Assembly (NCBI RefSeq): GCF_030253575.1
Contig: NC_080558.1
Location: forward strand, 4,040,001 to 4,104,000
Direction of reading: 5' to 3'
Origin: Rhododendron vialii
Lineage: Eukaryota; Streptophyta; Magnoliopsida; Ericales; Ericaceae
DNA length: 64,000 nucleotides
The notes under the pieces were generated by a model, which saw only the letters and a list, made by a program, of their open reading frames with translations, was not told the DNA's origin and searched no databases. How positions within the stretch are numbered: the stretch's first letter is position 1; every line of letters starts with the position of its first letter. Positions 1 to 11,259 of this stretch are shown here, piece by piece. The position numbers and the translations under genes were made by a program.

Positions 1-778
1 GTTGTTAACACGGGCAATAGCAATTTCCCGGCGGTATTCAACTGGAACTGGAGGGGACCTCAATGGCAAATGAGTAAAACAACCGTAAACATCCTCATCA
101 AATGTATGCAGTACTAGGTTGTACCTTGTTGCGATGACAACTCCCAAAGTCATAGCCTCCATCCAATGATTCTCTGATGCTGTAGGCTCGAACCAATTCA
201 GTAAAATTAGTAGACGATTTGCCCAATCATGTACTGGATAAATCACACTGTATAGATAATAATTTTGTCGAATTTCTTCAATAAGCTCCTCTCGTACTCG
301 ACTCCAATCATTTTCACTATACCCGATTAGTGCAGGTATCGCCCTGAATCCACAATGACCATCACCAAGCACGTCAACAGTGTGGGAAATATAACGCTGA
401 AAAGCCTGAGGTAATCGTTGAATGTAGCGATCAGTGATGGATGGAACTATAAATTGAGTGTTGCGAACCCCCGAACCCTTCCCACGTCTCCCTCTCCCTC
501 TCACTCTCGATGTTGCAGTCCTTGATCCTGAAGTGGATGCTTCTGAGAAAGAAGGTATGCGACGTGTACTTTGCTCATCTCTACCTGTAGGTCGACCTCT
601 ATGTTCTGTGTTGTACGATGGAGGTCGAACTGTGCTACGAGATGGATCTGCCATATCGATAATCCTGTCTATGATATGCTCTCGCATAGGTGGATCCATC
701 CCATCTAATATCTCAACGACTTGAGATGTCCTGTCAGATCGTGCTCCCTCCTCATAAATTTTTGCCCCCAAGGCCTTT
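1..778 (-). CDS. OTU-domain protein fragment, probably from a Mutator-like transposon
   Basis: An open minus-strand frame runs from about 778 to the window edge, so the protein is cut off at position 1. It reads a polar Ser/Arg-rich stretch (GRGRRGKGSG near 470-500), then an OTU-type cysteine protease domain. The catalytic Asp-Gly-His-Cys box (LGDGHCGFRA) lies at about 340-370. It is followed by the family's helical region with WSRVREEL and NHWMEAMTLG; the catalytic His should lie past the window edge. OTU domains remove ubiquitin-like modifiers. In plants this subtype is commonly found fused to or beside MULE transposases, so a transposon origin is likely but is inferred. The frame seems to begin just after an acceptor-like site at about 779; no upstream exon or transposase was found. 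A host OTU gene remains possible. Confidence 0.6.
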
Positions 779-1009
779 CAATGAAAACTCTAAGAGAGTC
801 TTCAAACTAAATAATGAGTTTTATGGTGTTTGTTGAAAAATCTTAAAGCAAAAAATTCATTATGACCATTTAAAATAAAATGATCAAAAAAACATGATTT
901 TTGACCCCGTGTATTTATAGAAGTTAAATAAATAAGATAAAATTAATTAAATAAATTTATATTTGCTAAGGTGAAGGTGTTTTAAGAAGGGAGGGGTGGC
1001 CGGGGGATA

Positions 1010-1375
1010 ATCCGGATTGTAAGAAAAAGGCTGGGGTTTGATAAAAAAAAAAAAAAAAACAAAAAGAGAAGGCTTGGGAGGGGGGGGCCGGGTAACAAAA
1101 ACAGAAAAACAAAAATGAAAGGCTGGGGGAAGGCTGGGGGGAAGGGGGGGGCCCGGGTAAAAAAACAAAGGAAAACGGCTGGTTAAAAAAAAAAGAAAAC
1201 AAAAGGGAAGGCTGGGCCCGCTGGGGGGGGGGGGGGGGGGGGAAGAGATGGCGGGTAAAAATAAAAGAAAACAAAAAAGAAAAGGGAAGGCCGGAGGGTA
1301 AGGGTAAAGAGGTCAATTTGGTATGGGGTCGGGGTGGGATGTGGCGGGGGGGGGGGGGGGGGGGGGGGGGAGATA
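1010..1375. repeat. Degenerate purine-rich minisatellite with long G runs
   Basis: The plus strand is almost entirely purine. It repeats GGCTGGGG-type blocks alternating with A-rich blocks (AAAACAAAA-type), with units of very roughly 40-60 bp. Two uninterrupted G runs lie at 1223-1242 and 1346-1370. Reading frames across it are proline-rich artefacts and are not called. G-quadruplex formation is possible in principle. Confidence 0.75.
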
Positions 1376-1440
1376 GCAATTTACCCCAAAAAAATGGTTT
1401 TCCTTGTTGTGGGGTCATAAATCGGTGGATAACCTATACT

Positions 1441-1671
1441 GGAAAATTTTTCAGTGTCGAGCGGGTATCATGTGGTGCCCGCTCGTGCATTCGAGTCGTC
1501 TATTTCATTTTTGAACGGCTCAAATTTGGTAAGAGAAAATGAGAGAGAAAGTGTTGGGATGAGAGGAAAGAAAATGTTTTAATTTGAGCTGTCCAAAAAT
1601 GTATCGAATGACTCGGATGCGCCGAGCGAGTACTACATGAAGTATACCCGCTGGACACTGAAAAATCTCTC
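1441..1671. mobile_element. Mutator-type MITE, 231 bp
   Basis: The ends form an inverted repeat (GGAAAATTTTTCAGTGTC at the left; GAGAGATTTTTCAGTGTC read inward from the right). Inner arms also pair around CGAGCGGGTAT/ATACCCGCT. A perfect 9-bp target duplication ACCTATACT flanks it at 1432-1440 and 1672-1680, which fits Mutator-like insertion. A second copy in the opposite orientation lies at 62757-62997. Confidence 0.88.
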
Positions 1672-2205
1672 ACCTATACTGTACAGTACGGCCGGGAATG
1701 TTTTAGCGAGTGCGACATGTGGCATAATCTAATACTGTAATTTTAAATGTATTGATGTTTTAACTATTTTAAAATTCAATTGGTCCAATTAATTAATAGG
1801 ATAACTTAAAATTTGGTCTTTTAGTTAGCGGTCAGTCAAATCTATTTACTTATCTATCTCTATTAACATAGTATGAAGCGGTGCCGATCAAAAATAAAAA
1901 TAAAAATAAAAATAACATATGAAGCGGTAAAAAAAATGCGATCTTCCAATTTTTTTATTTTTACTTTTACTTTCAATTATTGTGCATACTACGGGTTGAT
2001 GCTAGTTAATTTTAATATCGACACTTTTGCATATAATTTTTATTTTTCTATAGAATTTAGATCATTAAATTATTTAACGAACAACTCGAATGGTGCATAA
2101 GCCAAAGTAGGTTAATCCTCCCAATAGAAAACCAAATATTCACGAAGCTGTTTGCGACCATAATAACCTAGTTGAGTCGGTTATTAAAAAGTCGGTCAAA
2201 TTCCC

Positions 2206-2260
2206 TATTTAAATAACACATTCTAGGGTTCCAAAAACACAATACAAACCCTAGCCCTAG
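2206..2260 (+). promoter_or_regulatory. Core promoter of vWA copy 1: TATA box and telo-box
   Basis: TATTTAAATA lies at 2206-2215. A telo-box-like AAACCCTAGCCCTAG lies at 2246-2260, about 60 bp before the start codon. The same order and spacing recur before copies 2 and 3, so these sites are conserved across the array. The transcription start is not determined. Confidence 0.65.
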
Positions 2261-2317
2261 TTAATTTCCTACCAAACCAATCAAACCATCGATCACAGAA
2301 GAAGCAAAACTTCCACC

Positions 2318-4865
2318 ATGGCAAACCCACTCCTCGGACCACCGGAGATCCGCCTCCTTACCACCACCACTGCCGCCACCGGTACCACTGCCAATCCTCC
2401 GATGGGTTTCACCGAAAACAATTCCGCCACCTACTTGTCAACCGGGAACCCGTGCCTCGACTTCTTCCTGCACGCGGTACCCGACACCCCGTCGGAACAG
2501 TTGGCGGAGCGATTGCTCCTGGCGTGGGACCACGACGCGCTAACGTCCCTAAAGCTTGTGTGCAACTTGCGGGGCGTGCGCGGGACCGGGAAGTCCGACA
2601 AGGAAGGGTTTTACACGGCGGCGCTGTGGTTGCACAAGCACCACCCGAAAACCCTAGCGTGCAACGTGAAGGCTATAGCGGAGTTCGGGTACCTTAAGGA
2701 CGCGTTGGAGATTCTCTACCGGTTGCTCGAAGGACCCGAGATCCGAGAGAAGGAAAAAATGGAGTGGCAGATTCAGAAGGGAGAAGCCATGGATCTGAGC
2801 CTCGGTCGAAAGAAGAGGAAGGCCACGGACGATAAGGAGAAAGTGAAGGCTTTGAGGCAGGAGAAGGCGGTGGCAAAGGCTAAAAAGGCTTTTGAAAGGT
2901 ACTGTCAATTGTTTTGGATTTATTTTTCAAAACTTATGGTCTTATGAATTTTGTTTTCTTTATTTCTGAAAAAAACTTATAAATATAAAAAACAGACATG
3001 TATTGTAGCACAACCCAAAAAGTAACCTAAAAGATTTGGTTGGTCCAATAATACTAACGAGGTCAAATTATTATCAGATGCTCTCCGCAAGTCTACAGTG
3101 TGATTTTGCTGTGTAAACCACGGCTATTGAATCTAAGTCAAGTGCTACGTTTCAACTCTATTTGGGTGCGTTCTTATAATCTTAATTTGAAACTTAAAGT
3201 TTAGTCAATCTCGTAAACTTATTTAATTTTGAACTTTAAGTCTAGACTTGGTAATGTTGTAATTGTGTTTGGGTAGGATAAGTAATAAGTTTAGACAAAT
3301 AAGTTCAGTTATTCTCCTAAACTTATTTGTAAATAAGATCCAAAATAAGTTAAGATCGATCTAAAATAAGATCACAAGATTTTTTATAATAGCCATCACT
3401 TATTGGTGTTATCTATGTTAAATATATTGTAAGCTCAATTGTCATGTTGTCATGTTCAAGAGATCAATTTAGTGTCTTGTTTCTACTTCTAGTTCCTCTA
3501 ATAATAGTACATTATGTTTTTTTTTTTTACTAACAGGTATAACCGCGATTCGGACTATCGGTTCTTGCACGACCGCGTATCTGATCTCTTTGCGGAGCTT
3601 CTGAGATCCGACATGGAGTCCTACCACGCCGGGGAGCTTGACAAAATCGGCCTCGCGGCCAAGTGGTGTCCCTCCCTCGACTCTTCCTATGATAGAGCTC
3701 TACTCATGTGCGAGAGCGTCTCAAGGTTGGCTAAACTCAAAGTTTTCATCACTTGATTTCGCCAGATTTTTTTTAAACAACTCACACAAATTCCTTATTC
3801 TTCTCAAACAGGAAAGTATTCCCGCGAGAAGAGTACGTAGAGTACCAAGACATCGCAGAAGCTCACTACGCTTATCGGGTTCGCGACCGCCTCCGAAAGG
3901 AAGTACTCGTCCCTCTCCACAAGGCCCTAGAACTCCCTGACGTCTACATAAGCGCAAAGAAATGGAACAACCTCCCATACGAACGCGTCGCGTCGGTGAC
4001 AATGAAGCTTTACAAGAAGTTTTTCTACAAGCACGACAAGGAGCGATTCGAGGAGTATTTAGAGAAAGTGAGGATTGGAGAGAGCACAATTGCAGCCGGA
4101 GCGCTACTTCCCCACGAGATCATCAAGTCCTTGGACGACGACACCGGTCCAGAGGTGGCAGATCTCCAGTGGAAGCGGATGGTGGACGACATGGCGAAGA
4201 AAGGCAAGTTGACGAACTGCATGGCGGTTTGCGATGTGTCGGGGAGCATGGAAGGGATCCCCATGGAAGTCTCGGTCGCGCTAGGGCTATTGATATCCGA
4301 GCTGAGCGAAGAGCCGTGGAAAGGGAAGCTAATGACATTCAGCTCGAACCCGCAACTCCACGCTATCGAAGGAGATAGCCTCAGGGACAAGACGGATTTC
4401 ATCAAGAACACAGAGGCGGGGGCGAGCTCGGATTTCCAAAAGGTTTTTGACAGGATCTTGGAAGTCGCGGTGAGGGAGAACTTAAGTGAAGACGAGATGA
4501 TAAAGACGGTTTTCGTTTTCAGCCACATGGAGTTTGATGAGGCCTCGAGTCCTTGGACATATTCGTGGGACTCGAGGTCTCATTGGGCCTCCTCGACTAA
4601 TAATTGGGAGACCGATTATATGGCGATTCAGAAGAAGTATAAGGAGAAGGGGTTCGAAAAGGTACCGGGAATAGTGTTTTGGAATCTGAGAAACTCTGTT
4701 GCCACGCCGGTGCCTAGCAAGCAAGAGGGCGTGGCGTTAGTGAGCGGGTTTTCGAAGAATCTCGTGACTCTGTTTCTGGAGGGTGGAGGGATTTTGAGCC
4801 CTGAGGCTGTAATGTTGCAGGCTATTAGTGGAGAAGAGTATCAAAAGCTTGTAGTGCTTGATTGA
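2318..4865 (+). CDS. DUF2828 / vWA-domain protein, tandem copy 1
   Basis: Exons are 2318-2898, 3537-3725 and 3812-4865, all with GT-AG introns, giving 607 residues. The family is widespread in plants, with relatives in fungi and mimivirus (L728-like); its biochemical role is not established. After a Thr-rich leader comes the conserved helical DUF2828 region (NPCLDFF, LKLVCNLRGVRGTGKSDK, WLHKHHPKTLACN), then a basic Lys-rich stretch at the end of exon 1. Exon 3 carries the vWA domain with a metal-site DxSxS motif at D398-S400-S402 and the usual Thr at about 432. The third metal-site Asp is replaced by His495 (FSHMEFD; FSDMEFD in copies 2 and 3), so metal binding may be altered. The layout recalls TROVE/Ro60 proteins (helical repeats plus vWA), but that link is inference. 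The ATG at 2318 matches the starts of the other copies. Confidence 0.9.
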
Positions 4866-4935
4866 GATCAGAGAAGTGTGGAGGTTAAAGCCTAGAACTG
4901 GATAATATGAATGTTGAATGAGTTAGGCAAAATCG

Positions 4936-4941
4936 AATAAA
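4936..4941 (+). terminator. Candidate polyadenylation signal, vWA copy 1
   Basis: AATAAA lies 71 bp after the stop codon inside a block (AATCGAATAAAAAGGG) that is also conserved after copy 2. No transcript end is known. Confidence 0.45.
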
Positions 4942-5142
4942 AAGGGCCTAGATAGGATCAGACTTGTTCTTCCGTGTCGTTAAAGGCCGAATTTGTTGCT
5001 ACCGCTCCATTGAAACGCTTACATTTGCAGAGCTCATTTGGGCTCGTGCACAATACCCTCATACTACTATTACTCTCTAATTTTTAAAATACCTTCTCTT
5101 CCTCTCAAAGTTCTCTCTTTCGTTTTTTCCCAAAAACAATTA

Positions 5143-6020
5143 CTTCCCCCGTTCCATAATATTTGTCCGGTCCGCAAAACGGAGACGTAAAAATTGTTGG
5201 GAAAAATTCGGCAAAAGGCAAAAAATCCAGAGAACAATTTCATTGATAACAATTACATGATCGAAACAAATTACAAATACATAACAGTAGATAAATTGTA
5301 AGAGCGAGATACAAACAGAATTTTCAAAACCAAACCGAGTCCTGTGTGGTACCACAGTCTCCTTAAGAAAGATTCGCCGCCTACCGTCGGTGTTGTAGGT
5401 TCGTGTTCGGCGTCTTCCTCCCAGGGTTGGCTCGGCTAAACCGCAAGCCGTCGGAACACCGCCGTCGACCGCCTTGGCGAACTGACTACCGTCTGCCTTT
5501 CTCTCTCAAAAACGAAATTCAGAATATGCAAGGATTGTGGAATTGCTTGTGTCCTGATCAAAACGGGATGCCTCAATTTATAGAGAGATGAGGGCTGAAT
5601 AACTCCACACATTGAATTCTGCACAATGAATTCAGAATTTGAATTCTGCCATCAAGGAGGGAGGTTACGGGATTGATTACACCATCATGGCCAGGGGTTA
5701 CGAAATCCCACAATTCAATACGTCTATTGATTGTGGGGTGTCCAGATACGACGAACCCGGGACTGGTTGCCTCGGTAGACCCTCCAAAATCCCGGTTTCA
5801 TTCACCTGAAATTTCGTAAATTTCCAACAAAAATAATACTATTTTGTAAGAAAAGTTGAAAAAAAATTCAACAATTTACTAGATTTCGACGAATTCTTTT
5901 AACTTATGAAAAAAATTTAAATTTTTTCTCGAAAGAAATGCATTATTTTGTAGTCCTTGTTTTGCGGATCGGACAAATATTATGGGAGCGGATCGGACAA
6001 ATATTATGGGACGGAGAGAG
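5143..6020. mobile_element. Stowaway-like MITE split by a later LTR insertion
   Basis: Terminal inverted repeats match Stowaway ends (CTTCCCCCGTTCCATAAT at the left; GGGACGGAGAGAG at the right), with TA target duplications at 5141-5142 and 6021-6022. The right end carries a short tandem duplication of its inner repeat: the block around CGGATCGGACAAATATTATG occurs twice. Without the inserted LTR the MITE would be about 240 bp. A diverged relative lies at about 63457-63665. Confidence 0.85.
5195..5829 (-). mobile_element. Solo LTR of an LTR retrotransposon (635 bp)
   Basis: The segment has canonical TGTTGG...CCAACA ends and a perfect 5-bp target duplication AAAAT (5190-5194 and 5830-5834). On the minus strand it contains a TATA-like TATAAATTGAGGC near 5570-5583, which sets its orientation. 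No internal region is present, so it is a solo LTR left by recombination between two LTRs. The superfamily cannot be settled from an LTR alone. It sits inside the Stowaway-like MITE and so is younger than it. Confidence 0.85.
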
Positions 6021-6533
6021 TAACAAACAACAACAGGAAGGATTAAAAACAGTTAGCAAAGAGCTAACTTTACAGCCGAAAAAGAAGAAGAAAAAGAGCT
6101 AACATTACAAGCCTACAACCAAAACACCACTCAAAAGCTTCGAAGGTCACCATTTGCCTACATTGCAGCAGTCTTCAACGAAAAGCTCCATTGCCGCCAT
6201 GCCACTGCTTCAAAACACCTCAAATAGACCGTTTGTTTGAACCGATATATACGCTTCAGTTGACTATATATCGAAGTCACATATTCATTGTTTAATTTAA
6301 ATTTTTGTGACACCCTGAAAATAAATATGCATGGGATATAAAAGATGCGCATAAGCTGGCCCATATTAAAAAAAAAAAAAACATAACTCTAGAAAGGGAG
6401 GAACATACAATGAAATATAGGTGTGGTGTTAGTAATCTCACCACTATAAATCCAATGGAGTGAAATATCATATGAAACCTATATATCGATTTATCGCTTT
6501 TTTATAAGCCGTAATTAATGCACTTAAAATAAA

Positions 6534-6950
6534 GAGTAGTGCTACATGTACCGACCTCCCCGGTACCGAAATCGTACCGCCGGCCGCCGGTGGGCCGTCT
6601 CCGGCCACCGGACGGCCGATCCGAGCCGTCCAAAAATTTTAAAAAAAAAAAACGAGGGGGCCTACGCGGGAATCAACGGCATCCGAGGTGTGTAAGGTGC
6701 TTGATCCGAGCACCCTTTTTTCGTGTATATATGTATATTCGCGGGAATATACATATATACACGAAAAAATGGTGCTCGGATCAAGCACCTTACACACCTC
6801 GGATGCCGTTGATTCTCGCGTAGGCCCCCTCGTTTTTTTTTTTTAAAATTTTTGGACGGCTCGGATCGGCCGTCCGGTGGCCGGAGACGGCCCACCGGCG
6901 GCCGGCGGTACGATTTCGGTACCGGGAGGTCGGTACCAATATCATTTCTG
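6534..6950. mobile_element. Long foldback Mutator-type MITE, 417 bp
   Basis: Two arms of about 190 bp are nearly perfect inverted copies meeting near 6745, in a GC-rich sequence with blocks such as GACGGCCGATCCGAGCCGTC. A 9-bp duplication TAAAATAAA lies at 6525-6533 and 6951-6959. The paralogous flank after vWA copy 2 (near 16550-16570) lacks the element, which confirms insertion. Open frames here are mirror images of the arms and are not genes. A transcript would fold into a long hairpin. Confidence 0.9.
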
Positions 6951-7131
6951 TAAAATAAAACATCGCAGAAACCTAGTATCAAAATTGTAGATGTTACAAG
7001 TTTTATAGCACTGACGTATGAGTTAAAAGAAAATTCTATGGTGTCAAATTCAAATTCAAATTAAAAAAGGAAGAAGAAGCTATTCTCGAACTCAAAAGGA
7101 AAGGTCTTGATTTGTGGCCATAAATCACCAA

Positions 7132-10100
7132 CTTTTATTTTTCTCGGCAAACGAAACATTTTATATAGCTCGAAAGGGTACATCGAGAAAGAGCATCTTA
7201 GCATAAAGAGCTTGGATGCTCCAGAAAAGAAAAACATCCAACAGATAGTTGGATAAATACCTTAAACTATATTACAATTTTAATTTCCGGATTCCGTCTA
7301 GAAAAATCTTAAAATCCTCCACAGAATAGACTTTGATGTTGAATTTCGCCTTCATCCACATAGCTACCCTAGTTTTGACCAAATCTCCCACCTCCCATGG
7401 TTGTTTAGAAGAGTTGTTAAAGACGAAGTCGTTTCGAACCAACCAAATAGACCATAACGTAGCATAGAAACAGGACTCCCAAATGTGTTTCTCTAGGTTG
7501 CGGTACCCATTATCAAACCACCAACTCGCCAAGATCGGAACAGAAGCTGCCCACTTGACCTTCCACCAATCCAAAATCATAGACCACACAGTCCAAGAAA
7601 AATGGCAATGGATGAACAGGTGATGATGGGTTTCCAAATGCAGCAGACAAGAGGACACAAGCTAATTGGATCTCATCGATAACGTTCTTACTTAAGAGAA
7701 GTGACCTGGTTGCCACCTTCTCCTTGACAGCCAAACATGCAAAGACTTCCACTTTCGATGAGCACAAATTTTTTCATAGAGAACCCATCAGAGCATTATT
7801 AGGATGAGATAGTTGTTCCCATTTCCCATACGTGGATTTAACGCTAAAGTTACCATCTGCCAACCATTTTCATTGTAAATAGTCCGGCCTTGTAAGATTT
7901 AGAGACACCCCTTGAATTCTCTGCATTAAATTGTCCAGCTCTTGCCGCTCTCACCCAAACGCCCTTCTTCTGAATAGCAACTCCCAGGAACCCTCGCCTG
8001 CCTCACTCCTCATATTACTAATCAATTCCATCTTTTGATCTGATAGAAGGAACACTCTCGGATAGACTTCTTTCAACGGAATCTTTCCCATACAGGAGTG
8101 TTACCAGAACAAAGTCGCAATACCATAATTAACATTGATACTAAAGCTCTCCCTCACGGAATATCTCAGATGAGAAGATGAATCCTCCAGTGAGCATATA
8201 TCCAACCAGATTTTTGACGTAGAACTTGAACCGGAAGAGTATGGGAGCCAGCATTTTACGTCCAGTCCGTACTTCCCTCTGATGACTCTCGCCCATAGAG
8301 AGTCTTTATTGTTGTCGAATCTCCACCACCACTTGGCCAAGAGTGCTAGGTTTTGTTGAAGCATCCTCTTCACCCCCAAACCCCCATTGTCTTTGTTCCT
8401 TGCTATCTCATCCCATTTAACGAGGTGCATCTTCTTTTTATCAATCGAATCACCCAAAAAAAAAATTCCTTTGTAGTTTCTCCAATTTTCTAGCTACTGC
8501 AACTGGCATTTTAAACAGCGACATAAAGTAAATAGGCACATTTATGGTGTTGGAGTTAATAAGAATCAGCTTTCCCCCCAACGAGATACAACGGCTTCTC
8601 CAAACACTCAAGAGCTTTTCAGTTTGTTCAATAACTGGATCCCATGTTTTAATCCTACCAGGGTTTGCACCTAATGGCAATCCGAGGTACTTGATAGGGA
8701 GAAGTTCCACTTTGCAACCCATTATTTCGGCCAACAGTACCATATCTTCTTCAGGGACATTCACTCCACTGAGAGAACTCTTTGAGAAGTTGATTTTGAG
8801 GCCTGACATCAATTGAAAGCACCTTAGGATTCTTTTGATGTTTACCATCTCTTCCGGATCATTGTTGCAGAAGACAATGGTATCATCCGCAAATTGTAGG
8901 TGCGATATAGAGACCCCATTGCGCCCCAATTTAGTACCTTTGATTATATTGCTCTCCGTAGCTCTTTCAAGCATTAAGCTGAGAGCCTCTACTGCTATAT
9001 TAAAGAGAAAGAAAGGGTGACAAGGGGTCGCCTTGCCGAAGTCCCCTATGCATATGAAATTCCTTAGAAGCTGAACCGTTGATTAGAATGGACATAGACC
9101 CAGAAGATACACACTCAAAAATCCATCCACGCCACCTATCTGCAAATCTGAACCTTGCTAGCATTTCAATCAAAAATTTCCAATTTACGCAATCATAGGC
9201 CCTTTGGAAGTCAAGTCTTAGGATAAGACCTCCTCCACGTACACTGTGTTTCCAGCTGTGGATAGCCTCATTGGCTATAAGAACACCATCCAGAATTTGC
9301 TTCCCACCCACAAATACAACTTGGGCTTCCCCAATAATAGATGACATGTGCGCTTTGATTCTATTTGCCAACACTTTAGAGAGGACCTTGTAGACCCATC
9401 CCATCATGCTAATAGGCCTATAATCATTGAAAGACATAGGACAAGCAACCTTAGGGATCAAAGCAACAAAGGTGGAGTTGATACCTTTTGTAAGCTTTCC
9501 GTTGGCGTGGAACTCCTAAAAGAATTGAACGATCGTCTCTTTCATAAAGATCCAACCTTTCTTAACAAAAGAAAAAATGAAGCCGTCTGGGCCAGGAGCT
9601 CTAAGGTTGCTACACCCTTGCACAGCTACTAGAATTTTCTTCTCCTCAAAACGGTTCTCAAGTTGTAAAGCTATCTTCGAGCTTAGTTTCCTGGGGACAA
9701 ACCTTCCAACTGAGGTCTGGTCCTCCTTTCCTCAGAAAAATTGTTTCGAAAAAAGTTTTGAGCAGCTTCTCTTATTTGTTCTGGCTTGACTACCATCACT
9801 CCAGCAACCTTAACAGATCCCACCAAATTCCTTTTGAATTTGTTGTTTGCCGTAATTTGAAAAAATCTGGTGTTTCTATCGCCCAATCGAAGCCACTTAA
9901 CTCTGGATTTTTGTTTCCAGAGGGACTTCGATAGCTTTGAGAGTCTTCAAAATTCTGACTTTGCTTGGCATCTTAGCGCTTTTTCCTCTTCATTAAGTGG
10001 CCCATTTTCAGCTAGGATATCAAAATGATGAAGTTTGCCTTTGGTGTCTTGAAGAGCAATATTTATATGCCCAAATTCCTCTTTATTCACACCCTCAATC

Positions 10101-10800
10101 TTTCTTTAATGGCGCGCTTTCAGCTTCTGTACAATGATAAAACCAGCCCACCCATTCACTTGAGACTCCTCCCAAGTTTGTTTCGCTAGATTCATACAAT
10201 CGGGATCATCCAACCAAATATCCTGAAATCTGAAAGGTTTAGGCGCCCAATCCCTATTGTCATCAAGTAGCATAATAGGGCAGTGGTCTGAAATTGGTCT
10301 AGGAAGTCCCCATTGAAGGACCTTAAACCTTTCAAGAAAAAGTTGAGACAACAGAAATCTATCCAAACGACTATGAATCCCATGGTTTTGATAGTGTGAC
10401 CATGTGAACTTCCTGCCCATCAAAGGACAGTCCAAAAGTTCCATGGAATTACAGAAATCCTTGAAATCCCTCATACCTCTCTCCACTCTCAAACACCCCA
10501 CTCTTTCATTGACCTCCATAATTTTATTGAAATCACCCCCTATACAACACGGAACCTGGGAGCTAGCTTTAAGCACCAGCAAAACCTCCCAAAGTTCTCT
10601 ACGAGAAACCACTAAGTTAGGGGCATAGATATTAACCAAAGTACAGGGTAAATCATCGATTGACCCTTGTAGCAAAATGAAAGATCTATGCACGACCACC
10701 ACCGCAGAAGCTTTAAAAAAGGCATCATTCCAAACAGTAATCAGGCCTAAAATTGCTAGCCGCAACACCCCCCACCCCCACAAACGTTGCACTTTGCATT
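7132..10800 (-). mobile_element. L1-type LINE, 5'-truncated and inactive
   Basis: Read on the minus strand, the parts come in order: an AP-endonuclease domain (10813-10106, with GGDFNKIME, SRLDRFL and SDHCPI), a linker fragment (9886-9683), reverse transcriptase (9461-8450, with NDYRPIS, GLRQGDPLSPF and the catalytic FADD near 8890), a C-terminal RT/thumb region (8457-8101), and a zf-RVT-like end (7767-7272). These lie in different frames, so at least five frameshifts or stops break the ORF2. The first part of the endonuclease and all of ORF1 are missing. The 3' end is the A-rich tract at about 7132-7142 (T-rich on plus) following a GCCGAGAAA-type tail. I found no clear target duplication, so the right boundary is approximate. 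Confidence 0.88.
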
Positions 10801-10934
10801 TGCAGTTTTGCAATTTTTTATTTTATTTTAAAGATAGACCGAGTCCAAATAGACTATGAATGGTACACTTTAACCCACTTTTTCACTTTTATTTGTCTTT
10901 TCTCACCTTTATATGGTTCAGAAAATTTTATTTG

Positions 10935-11130
10935 CAGACCATTCCATAAAGAAGGCTTTACGGAGGCTAATCGCACATATCCAAAGTATTTTTGGATGGT
11001 TCGGATTGAAAATCAATTATGACCGGTAACAATTAATTATGACCGGTCAAAATTGAAGACGAATCTCAGCCATTGATTACACGAATGGATGATTGAGAGT
11101 GCACCGTTCCGTGAATAAGTTTATCTCATC
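10935..11130. repeat. Dispersed repeat of the CGTGAATAA family, copy A
   Basis: The segment ends in CCGTGAATAAGTTTATC and begins with TTTACGGAGG, with a pyrimidine/purine mirrored interior (TTTTTGGATGGTTCGGATT). Related sequences occur at about 43818-43980 and 61045-61215. It is probably a diverged MITE; exact ends were not fixed. Confidence 0.4.
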
Positions 11131-11259
11131 TCTTTTATTTAACATCAAGAAACGTAAGTTTCCCTTCAGCCCAGCCCAGTAGGTTTATAGTCCCCCCAAT
11201 AAAAATAAAAAAAAAACCCAATATTCACGAAAATAATGGTGACCATAATAACACAACAC

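Noticed and set aside
947-1418. Proline-rich minus-strand frames
   Set aside because: They are translations of a G-rich minisatellite with homopolymer runs; no domain and no gene context.
6539-6982. Two near-identical frames on opposite strands
   Set aside because: They are the two arms of a foldback MITE read in mirror image, not a conserved gene pair.
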